Below, in pieces: positions 7,171 to 13,850 of a DNA stretch of 19,610 nt. The translations under genes were made by a program, and so were the position numbers. Position 1 is the first letter of the stretch; every line of letters starts with the position of its first letter. Location of the stretch: assembly GCA_964468205.1 (NCBI GenBank), contig CAYXVG010000088.1:1-19610 (forward strand), given 5' to 3'. The DNA is from CAWELS01 sp964468205. Its GTDB lineage: Bacteria; Acidobacteriota; Terriglobia; Bryobacterales; Bryobacteraceae. Under the pieces are notes generated by a model, which was not told where the DNA came from, ran no database searches, and saw only the letters and a program-made list of their open reading frames with translations.

Positions 7171-8526
7171 CTACTGCTTGATAATGGTTCCGTCGCGGCG
7201 GCGGACTTCGCCCCATCCGCCGTTCAAGTCGCGGCCGCCCCGGCCCCGCCGGCCCGAGCCATACGGGTGTTTCTTGGCCAGCTCTTCGTTTACCTCGATT
7301 CCCCAGCCGGGCTTTTCGTTGGCCCAGAGGTAGCCGTCCTTGATGACCGGGCTGCCTTCGAACACCTCGCGCGTCTCCTCGCGGCCGAGGGTCTGGGAGT
7401 ACTCCTGGATGCCGAAGTTCCAGCAGGCGAGATCGAGGGCGAGGTTCGCGGCGTGACCGATGGGCGAAACGTCGCCGGGCCCGTGCCAGGCGGTGCGGAC
7501 GCTATAGATCTCGCCCATCGCGGCTACTTTGCGCGCGGGCGTGACGCCGCCCATCTGGCTGATGTGCATCCGCATGTAGTCAATGAGGCGTTCGGTAATG
7601 AGCGGGGTCCACTCGTGCGGGCTGTTGAAGAGCTCGCCCATGGCGAGGGGCACGGAGGACTGCTGGCGGAGGATGCGGAAGTAACCAATATCCTCGGGAG
7701 AGACGGGATCTTCGAGGAAGAAGAGGCGGAACTGCTCGACATCCTTACAGAACTGGATGGCCTGGGTGGGTGAGATGCGCTCGTGGACGTCGTGGGCGAG
7801 TTCCACTTCCCAGCCGACGGCGGCGCGCACCTTCTCGAACATTTGGAGGGCGCGGCGGATGTAGACGGCCGGTTCATATACCCGGCCATCGTGGAGCGCG
7901 GGCACCTGCTTGGCGCTCCCGCCGCCGCCATAGCCGGACATTCCCGGAATGCCGATTTGCACGCGGACATGCCGGTAGCCTTCGCCCATGTATTTCTGGA
8001 CCTGGTCGATCACCTGCTGGAACTCGGAGCCGCTCGCGTGAGTATAGGTGTCCGCGGCCTCGCGGCACTTGCCGCCGAGCAACTGGTAGACGGGCATGCC
8101 GGCCTGGCGGCCTTTGATGTCCCACAGGGCCTGATCCACGCCGCTGATGGCGTTATTCAGCACGGGGCCGTTGCGCCAGTAGGAGCTGTTGTACATGGCT
8201 TGCCACGTGTCGTCGATCCGGTCCGCCGGCTTGTCCAGCAGAAAGGGCTTCAGATACTTTTCGACAGCGGCGTTCACCAGGTCGGCGCGCTGGGTAAAGG
8301 TGGCGCAGCCGTAGCCGTAAAGACCGTCCTGGTCGGTAAGGATCTTCACCACCGTCAACCGGGATCCATGGGGAGCCGTGGCGATCACTTGAACATCCTT
8401 GATCTTGGGAGAAGGCATCGCTCGCGTGACGCGCTCGGCGGCGGCCTGGGCGTGGAGCTGGCGCTCCGTGGCCAGGCCGGCCAGCGAACCCGCGGCGGCC
8501 ATTTGCAGTAGATTTCTACGATTCAT
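7171..8526 (-). CDS. Tat-exported mannonate dehydratase-like protein (enolase superfamily, ManD/RspA type)
   Basis: Enolase-superfamily protein of 451 residues closest to the ManD/RspA group, which dehydrates D-mannonate or D-gluconate to 2-keto-3-deoxygluconate. It begins with a twin-arginine signal, MNRRNLLQMAAAGSLAGLA. The N-terminal capping domain carries GLYGYGCATFTQR and SYWRNGP. The barrel carries AHDVHER with Asp246 and His248, FFLEDP with Glu272, and MGELFNSPHEW with Glu298; the spacing of the three metal ligands (26 and 26 residues) equals that of known ManDs. The late segment WHGPGDVSPIGHAA and NFGIQE are also ManD hallmarks. A glycine-rich insert (about 193-204) and an Arg/Gly-rich C-terminus (426-439) are odd. 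The ATG has a good ribosome binding site (AAAGGA). It sits in tandem with a diverged paralog upstream. Confidence 0.9.
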   Translation of the reverse strand: MNRRNLLQMAAAGSLAGLATERQLHAQAAAERVTRAMPSPKIKDVQVIATAPHGSRLTVVKILTDQDGLYGYGCATFTQRADLVNAAVEKYLKPFLLDKPADRIDDTWQAMYNSSYWRNGPVLNNAISGVDQALWDIKGRQAGMPVYQLLGGKCREAADTYTHASGSEFQQVIDQVQKYMGEGYRHVRVQIGIPGMSGYGGGGSAKQVPALHDGRVYEPAVYIRRALQMFEKVRAAVGWEVELAHDVHERISPTQAIQFCKDVEQFRLFFLEDPVSPEDIGYFRILRQQSSVPLAMGELFNSPHEWTPLITERLIDYMRMHISQMGGVTPARKVAAMGEIYSVRTAWHGPGDVSPIGHAANLALDLACWNFGIQEYSQTLGREETREVFEGSPVIKDGYLWANEKPGWGIEVNEELAKKHPYGSGRRGRGGRDLNGGWGEVRRRDGTIIKQ

Positions 8527-8527
8527 A

Positions 8528-8539
8528 TTGTTTCCTTTC
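8528..8539 (-). promoter_or_regulatory. Ribosome binding leader shared with the receptor gene
   Basis: The minus-strand sequence GAAAGGAAACAA directly precedes the ATG at 8526. The identical 12-mer precedes the receptor ATG at 13480. It contains an AAAGGA Shine-Dalgarno core at workable spacing and supports the start codons chosen for both genes. Confidence 0.6.
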
Positions 8540-8578
8540 TCCCCAAAACACAGTTGTTGAATTCGGTCCGGGATCTGG

Positions 8579-9892
8579 TTAAGGCTTCACCAGCGCTCCG
8601 TCCAATGTTCGGTCGAGCCGGTAGGCTCCGCCGCCCGGCAAGGAACCGAGCGGATACTTCGCGGCAATCTTTTCGTCCAGATCGATTCCGAGGCCGGGCT
8701 TGCCGCTGCCGTAGAGGTAGCCGCCGCGGATGCGTCCGGCGCCGGGCATCATTTCGTGCACGAGCTCCGGGAAACCATTTTCTTCCTGAATCCCGAAGGC
8801 CGGGCTGGAGATGTCGACGTGGTAGGCGGCGAGCTGGTTCACGGGGTCGTTTTCGCCGCCCTCCTGGAAGGCTGTCTTCACTCCGAACACCTCGCACAGT
8901 GTAGCGATCTTCTTCGCCTGGGTGATTCCGCCGATGGCCGAGACGCGGCAGCGAACGAAGTCGATGAGGCGGCCGGTAATGAGCGGAATGTATTCGTACG
9001 GGTGGGAGAAGACCTCGCCGACGGCCTGGGGCGTCGTGCAGATTTCACGAATGTGACGGTACCAGTCGATTTGCTCCGGAGGAAGGACGTCCTCGATGAA
9101 GAACATCTGCATCGGCTGCATGCGGCGGGAAAATTCGGCGGCGTTCATGCCCGTAAGGTGGGAGTGGACGTCGTGGCAGAGCTTGGGCTCGAAGCCGATT
9201 TTGGAGCGGACGTACTCAAATGCCTGCGGCACATTGTTAACGTACAGCTCCTCGTCGAAACCCGGGCCGCCGAAGCCGCTTTCCGGCCGGCTGCCTTCGC
9301 CTTTCGGAATGAATCCACCGCCACCGTAGCCGCCGAACTGGACGCGGATGTGGCGGTAGCCGTTAGCGAGGGACTTCTGGACGCGGTCGACTGCCTCTTC
9401 TTTATCGCTGCCGCCGGCGTGATCGTAGCAGGGGACGGCGTCGCGCACTTTGCCGCCGAGTAGTTCGTAGACGGGCATGTTCGCGCGCTTGCCCTTGATA
9501 TCCCACAGCGCCATGTCGATGCCGCTGACCACGTTGTTGTTCACGGGGCCGTTGCGCCAGTAGGAGCGCAGGTGGGAGGCCTGCCAGAGATCCTCGATGC
9601 GGTCGGGATTCTTGCCGATCAGAAACGGCGCCAAGTGCTCCCGGGCGGAGGCAACGACGGCGTGCGCCTGGTAGGCGTTGCTCGCGGAGCCGATTCCGTA
9701 GAGCCCAGGTTCGCTGGTGATGATTTTGATGAAGACCCAGCGGTAGCGGCCACCGGCCGTGGTCGCGATGACCTTCACCTCTTTGATGGTGAGCGAAGGG
9801 AGGCCGGCGGTGCGGCGCTCGGCTTCCTGCGCCGCGGCGGCCGGGATGGCGGGGGCGGCGAGCATGCCTTTCCAGAAGTCTCTGCGTTTCAT
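8579..9892 (-). CDS. Second ManD-like enolase-superfamily protein, Tat-exported, altered active site
   Basis: Enolase-superfamily protein of 437 residues, a paralog of the downstream gene (shared SYWRNGPV, ALWDIKG, MPVY-LLGGK, NFGIQE-like FGIQE). It starts with MKRRDFWKGMLAAPAIPAAAAQ, a twin-arginine type signal. Metal ligands are kept: Asp241 in CHDVHSHL, Glu267 in FFIEDV, Glu293 in VGEVFSHPYEY, with the same 26/26 spacing. The conserved HGPxDxSP segment of ManD is replaced by FQEGGENDP, so its histidine is lost. A long glycine-rich loop lies at about 187-212. It is therefore unlikely to be a standard mannonate dehydratase; a related dehydration, epimerisation or different acid sugar is more likely. 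GAGG precedes the ATG. Upstream lies a strong terminator that separates it from the receptor gene; downstream the paralog follows after 52 bases. Confidence 0.87.
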   Translation of the reverse strand: MKRRDFWKGMLAAPAIPAAAAQEAERRTAGLPSLTIKEVKVIATTAGGRYRWVFIKIITSEPGLYGIGSASNAYQAHAVVASAREHLAPFLIGKNPDRIEDLWQASHLRSYWRNGPVNNNVVSGIDMALWDIKGKRANMPVYELLGGKVRDAVPCYDHAGGSDKEEAVDRVQKSLANGYRHIRVQFGGYGGGGFIPKGEGSRPESGFGGPGFDEELYVNNVPQAFEYVRSKIGFEPKLCHDVHSHLTGMNAAEFSRRMQPMQMFFIEDVLPPEQIDWYRHIREICTTPQAVGEVFSHPYEYIPLITGRLIDFVRCRVSAIGGITQAKKIATLCEVFGVKTAFQEGGENDPVNQLAAYHVDISSPAFGIQEENGFPELVHEMMPGAGRIRGGYLYGSGKPGLGIDLDEKIAAKYPLGSLPGGGAYRLDRTLDGALVKP

Positions 9893-9909
9893 GCTGCCTC
9901 AGAGTATAT

Positions 9910-9940
9910 AAAAAAGGGGGCGGGCCGGTGGGCCTGCCCC
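9910..9940 (-). terminator. Intrinsic terminator after the TonB-dependent receptor
   Basis: On the minus strand a GC-rich stem (9931-9940 with 9917-9926, one mismatch, 4-base loop) is followed by a run of six T residues (9915-9910). This is a standard intrinsic terminator downstream of the receptor stop. It lies only 18 bases before the ATG of the next gene, so the enzyme genes depend on read-through or on a promoter inside the terminator region. Confidence 0.8.
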
Positions 9941-9967
9941 GCTTTCAAATTGTCTTGTCGCCGGCTT

Positions 9968-12900
9968 CTACCAGTAGAACTTGAAGCCAAGCTGCATCCG
10001 GCGCGGTTGATTGTCGGTAGAGGTGACACGACCGTAGTTGGGGTCGAAGATGCCCGTGCTGCCGGTGGCGAAGTGAGCCCGGTTGAAGGCGTTGAAGAGC
10101 TCCCAACGGAAGTCGAGACGCATCTGCTCGGTGAAGTTGAAGGACTTCGCGATGGAGAAGTTTTCGGTCAGATTCCACTGTGCGCGAGCCGCGCCGTTGA
10201 ACCGGGGAGCGTCGCCCGGATAGAGCCGGCCGAGAGCGCTCGCGCTCTGCTCCCCGAAGAAGCTCGTTGGCACGAAGTACCGGTCAGCGCCCTTCCAGTC
10301 CGGGTTTTCATGATCCATTACCCATCCTTCAAAGGTGCCGACTTGGTCCATGTAGAGAGCGTTTTCACGGGCGGCGTCAATCGGGAAGTTGTTCGAGTTC
10401 CCGAGCATGAGAGGCCTGCCGCTGTTGTAGAGGTGGATGCCGGAAATCCGCCAACCGCCCAGCACCCAGGCGCCGGCTCCGGAGTTCAGCCATTTTTTGC
10501 CTCGGCCGAACGGGAGTTCCCAAATGTAGCTGAACTTGAAATTGTGGGGCCGGTCGAGACCGGCGATGGACTTTTCGAGCCGGCGGTTGTTGTGGTCCTG
10601 GGCTCGCAGGAGGTCGCCGAACCGCTGCACGTCACTCAGCATTTTCGAGAAGACGTACGATCCCTGGAAGGTGAAACCGTTGGCGAAACGCTTGTCAGCC
10701 TTGAGCACCATAGAGTGGTAGGTGGAGTGTCCGCTCTTATCGCCCTGGCCGGCGCGAGTGTCTATGTTCGCGTACTGCGGATAGGGGCGCAACGCCTGCG
10801 CGACGGTCACGTTGTTTCCCCAGTCGCTGAAGATTTCCTGGTAGGGCGGAAAGATTCCGGCCTCCCGAGCTCTATCTGAGTTCAGTCTTGCGCTCAGGAC
10901 GTCGCGCCCGAGAGTCTCCATCAAGCTCCACGGCTGCTGGTTGATATTGAGGACGCCGGCTACCAGGTGCGCGCCCATGGTGGCGTTGTAGGCGGCCTCC
11001 AGCACCCAGTCGCCGACCTGGCGCTGAAGGTTGAGCGTGTACTGATAGCTTTGCGGCAACCGGACCGCCTCGTTGTTCCAGTAGTGGGGGTTGGAGCCGT
11101 TGGAGAAGGTCGGGTCGATGAAGGGCGGCCGGTTATAGTCCGGAATGCCCTCGTCGGCCAGGAAGGTCGGCGTAATGTTGTTGTTCTCACTGCCGCGATT
11201 GAAGATCAGAACGGATCCCGCGAAGTGTGCGGAGCCGGTTGTCGTCTTAACGACGCCGTTATAGATGCCGGCGCTTGCGCGGAGCACTGTCTTATTGTCG
11301 AGTTGGTAAGCCAGCCCCAGGCGCGGGGCCCAGCCGCCGTACCAGCCGGGCGTGATCGTGCGCGCGTCTTCCCGGCCGGCGCCAAAGCCGGCGAAGATGA
11401 GAGCTCCGTTGTGCTTACTCCCGTCGGGAAGGGTCACGCCGGGATTCTCTCGCGACAGATTCAGGTCGCTCCATTTGTCGTCCCGCTCAAGCGGGGGAAG
11501 CGTGAACTCGTAGCGCAGGCCGGCGTTAATGGTCAGCTTGCGGGTGATCTTCCAATCGTCCTGGACATAGAAACCGTGGCTGCGCCATTGCTGACCCACG
11601 AAACGGTCATTCATGGTGCCGCCGGCATTGGCCCAGCCGAGCAGGAACGACGCGAAGCTGTTGCCTCCGCCGCGGCTCAGATTGCTGTCGCCGGGAATGC
11701 TGGTACCCAGGCGGTGGAAATTGGCGCGGCCCTGAATCGTTTGCCGGCCAAATCCGTTGTAATGCATGCGCTCGTACAAGTAGCCCATTTTGAGGGTGTG
11801 ACTGCCCGTGATGACGGTGAGATCGTCGCCGAAGGAATAGGCGGTGTTCTCCGAGCCGTCAGCGGTGCTGCCGCCCCAGTTCTGGAAGTCGGAGAACTGG
11901 ACGAGCGGAAAGTTCCGGTTGCAGTCCCATGCGTTGGCCAGGCAAACGCGGTCCGCCCAATCCTCTAGCGATGGCGGGTGAATGTGATTCTCCTTCCAGT
12001 CCTGTCCGCCTCCGTAGAAAGAGTTGACAATGGTCGGCGAGATCATCCAGGTCCAGCCCGCCCGGTAGAGGGGACTGGTCTGATTGTCGACACGACTGGG
12101 GTTAAGGGGGCTTGGCAATCCCGGGAACCCGCCGGAGCCCGCCTCACGGCGGTGCTCACCCCAATTGAACATGAAGTTTACCCGGTGCTTGTCGTTGAAG
12201 ATATGGTCGGCCTTGATCGTGAATTTGTCCCAAGGATCCACGGCCGAGCCCTGGTCGTTAAGGTAGTTGTTGCGGACATAGTCTGACGTACCGGGAGTGC
12301 CGCCTGTGTTTGGATGCGCCAGATTGCCGGCCACGGCCAGCACGTCTTGGGCGAATTCCGAGAACATCGATTGCGGCACGATGTTGCCGGGGAAGGGATC
12401 ACGGATGAAGCCCGAGCCGTTCGGATTCTCTCGGGTGGTGAAGGGGTTGTAGATCGGAACCTGATTGCCGCCGCCATCCACCCAATTGGTGAAATCGCCG
12501 GCGTACATTTCCGGAGAAGGCACGTTAAATAGATTGCTCGATGCGCCCACGGTGTTGCGGAACCATTCCATGGCGCCATATACGAAGGTTTTGTTCCGGC
12601 CGTCGTAGACCTTCGGGATGTAGACCGGTCCGCCGGCGCTGAAGCCGAAGTCCTTCTGGTCATAGACGCCCTTCTCAGCCTCGAAAAAGCGGCGGGAGTC
12701 CAAGGCGTCATCGCGCATGTAGTAATAGGCGGTGCCATGGAACTCGTTGGTCCCGGATTTCGTGGTGAATGTCATCTGCCCGCCGAGGCCGCGGCCGAAC
12801 TCGGCCTTGTGGCCGTTGGACTCGACACTGAACTCCTGAATCATGTCGACCGATGGAGTGTTGACACTCGCCCATTGAACCGAGTTGAAGCGGCCGGTGA

Positions 12901-13480
12901 GAATCGTGACGCCGTCCATTGTCGCGCCATAGGTGGCGCCGGGAGCGCCGCCAACCTGGAAGTCCGCATCGCCGCCGAAGTCGTTGGCCTCCGGCGTGAT
13001 GACGGCGAGGTCGAACGGGCTGCGCATCGCGCCGCCGACGACCAGCGGCAACTCGTCCATCATCTTGGTGCTGACCTGCGAGACGACCTCGGCGTTGGCG
13101 GTCTGCAACTGCGCGACGCTGCTGACGACTTCAACGGATTCCGAGAGAGTACCGACTTCGAGAGCCGCATCCGCGCGCGCCGTGCTGCCCGCCGCGAGGA
13201 CGACGTTGGTCTGCGTGTACGTCTTGAATCCTGGCGCCTCCACCTTGACGGTGTAGGTTCCCGCGCGCAGCGCCGGAATGGTGTAGTTGCCCGCAGCGCC
13301 GGATTCGGTGGTGACACTGGTGTTGGTGTCGACGTGAGTCACTATTACGGTGGCCCCTGGTATCACCGCTCCGGTGGAGTCGGACACCGTGCCAACGATC
13401 GTTCCCCTGTCTGCCTGGCCAAACAGCAGAGCCGGCAGAAGTAGCAACAACAGAATAGACGTTATGTGTCTGTACTGCAT
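9968..13480 (-). CDS. TonB-dependent receptor, Oar-like, with carboxypeptidase-regulatory domain
   Basis: Outer-membrane protein of 1170 residues. A signal peptide (MQYRHITSILLLLLLPALLFGQ) is followed by a CarboxypepD_reg/CNA-B-like beta domain at about 26-107 (GTIVGTVSDSTGAVIPGATV, then YTIPALRAGTYTVKVEAPGFK). A plug domain follows at about 115-240, with GATMDGVTI and the hallmark GGQMTFTTKSGTNEFHGTAYYYMRD, then a long beta-barrel rich in aromatic residues. The chain ends in GFKFYW, the aromatic C-terminus needed for outer-membrane insertion. The start at ATG 13480 is chosen over an upstream GTG at 13510 because it begins the signal peptide and has AAAGGAAA before it. Such proteins are numerous in Acidobacteriota and probably take up oligosaccharides or similar large substrates. 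It heads the enzyme gene run and is divergent from the membrane-bound regulator. Confidence 0.93.
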   Translation of the reverse strand: MQYRHITSILLLLLLPALLFGQADRGTIVGTVSDSTGAVIPGATVIVTHVDTNTSVTTESGAAGNYTIPALRAGTYTVKVEAPGFKTYTQTNVVLAAGSTARADAALEVGTLSESVEVVSSVAQLQTANAEVVSQVSTKMMDELPLVVGGAMRSPFDLAVITPEANDFGGDADFQVGGAPGATYGATMDGVTILTGRFNSVQWASVNTPSVDMIQEFSVESNGHKAEFGRGLGGQMTFTTKSGTNEFHGTAYYYMRDDALDSRRFFEAEKGVYDQKDFGFSAGGPVYIPKVYDGRNKTFVYGAMEWFRNTVGASSNLFNVPSPEMYAGDFTNWVDGGGNQVPIYNPFTTRENPNGSGFIRDPFPGNIVPQSMFSEFAQDVLAVAGNLAHPNTGGTPGTSDYVRNNYLNDQGSAVDPWDKFTIKADHIFNDKHRVNFMFNWGEHRREAGSGGFPGLPSPLNPSRVDNQTSPLYRAGWTWMISPTIVNSFYGGGQDWKENHIHPPSLEDWADRVCLANAWDCNRNFPLVQFSDFQNWGGSTADGSENTAYSFGDDLTVITGSHTLKMGYLYERMHYNGFGRQTIQGRANFHRLGTSIPGDSNLSRGGGNSFASFLLGWANAGGTMNDRFVGQQWRSHGFYVQDDWKITRKLTINAGLRYEFTLPPLERDDKWSDLNLSRENPGVTLPDGSKHNGALIFAGFGAGREDARTITPGWYGGWAPRLGLAYQLDNKTVLRASAGIYNGVVKTTTGSAHFAGSVLIFNRGSENNNITPTFLADEGIPDYNRPPFIDPTFSNGSNPHYWNNEAVRLPQSYQYTLNLQRQVGDWVLEAAYNATMGAHLVAGVLNINQQPWSLMETLGRDVLSARLNSDRAREAGIFPPYQEIFSDWGNNVTVAQALRPYPQYANIDTRAGQGDKSGHSTYHSMVLKADKRFANGFTFQGSYVFSKMLSDVQRFGDLLRAQDHNNRRLEKSIAGLDRPHNFKFSYIWELPFGRGKKWLNSGAGAWVLGGWRISGIHLYNSGRPLMLGNSNNFPIDAARENALYMDQVGTFEGWVMDHENPDWKGADRYFVPTSFFGEQSASALGRLYPGDAPRFNGAARAQWNLTENFSIAKSFNFTEQMRLDFRWELFNAFNRAHFATGSTGIFDPNYGRVTSTDNQPRRMQLGFKFYW

Positions 13481-13483
13481 TGT

Positions 13484-13495
13484 TTGTTTCCTTTC
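13484..13495 (-). promoter_or_regulatory. Ribosome binding leader of the receptor gene
   Basis: The minus-strand sequence GAAAGGAAACAA ends 3 bases before the receptor ATG and is identical to the 12-mer before the first dehydratase-like gene at 8528-8539. It decides the start of the receptor at 13480. Confidence 0.6.
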
Positions 13496-13820
13496 CCAAA
13501 GTTGGGCCACGCTTCGGTTCCCCTGACAACCGGAAGCTGAGGCTTGCCCGTATCGGTAGTCGCCCCAGGGAAGCGCCGGCTTCGCGCTGGTGGAGCGCCT
13601 ACAAAATGAAGATTCGAGATCCGCAATAACTTCTCCTCATCGAGCCGGGAATACCAGCAGACAGAGACAGGTATCGGGCTGGCGGGTGCGAGATAGATCC
13701 CCCTGTCCTGACCCCTGGCACAATTGCAATCCGTCTTTCTCCGGCTAGACCAATTGCCAGAGCGATTCCCTGACCACCGAGAGTGTACTCGAAAAAAGAC
13801 TTGCGCACGAGGTAAATTCG

Positions 13821-13834
13821 CTGTAAGTTTACAG
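13821..13834. promoter_or_regulatory. Palindromic operator candidate upstream of the regulator
   Basis: CTGTAA-GT-TTACAG is a perfect inverted repeat 16 bases before the regulator ATG. Related GTAAA/TTTAC words occur at 13812, 13877 and 13886, making a cluster across the promoter and first codons. Its symmetry and position suit binding by a dimeric regulator, possibly the adjacent winged-helix protein acting on its own gene. Confidence 0.5.
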
Positions 13835-13850
13835 TGAAGAGTTTAGGTTA

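Larger units (their letters stand above)
13481..13850. promoter_or_regulatory. 370-base divergent regulatory region between receptor and regulator
   Basis: The longest non-coding stretch in the window. It must hold the promoters of the receptor gene (minus) and the regulator gene (plus). It is lower in GC than the flanking genes near its right end. It contains a 14-base palindrome at 13821-13834 and two similar 16-base elements, at 13521-13536 and 13768-13783, both starting CCCTGAC and agreeing at 13 of 16 positions. No canonical -35/-10 pair stands out on either strand; the best minus-strand candidate (TTGCGG with TGTAGG, 17 bases apart, around 13596-13625) is weak. I see no gene in it. Confidence 0.6.

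Noticed and set aside
9903..9908. TATACT resembling a -10 box before the second ManD-like gene
   Set aside because: It falls in the A/T tail of the terminator only 10 bases before the ATG, so a transcript starting there would lack the GAGG ribosome binding site; no -35 is seen.
9572..10879. 435-codon open frame on the plus strand
   Set aside because: It lies antisense to the ManD-like and receptor genes, crosses their terminator, and shows no motif or signal.
13599..13808. 69-codon open frame on the minus strand in the divergent region
   Set aside because: GTG start without a ribosome binding site, composition unlike a protein, and position within the regulatory region; treated as chance.
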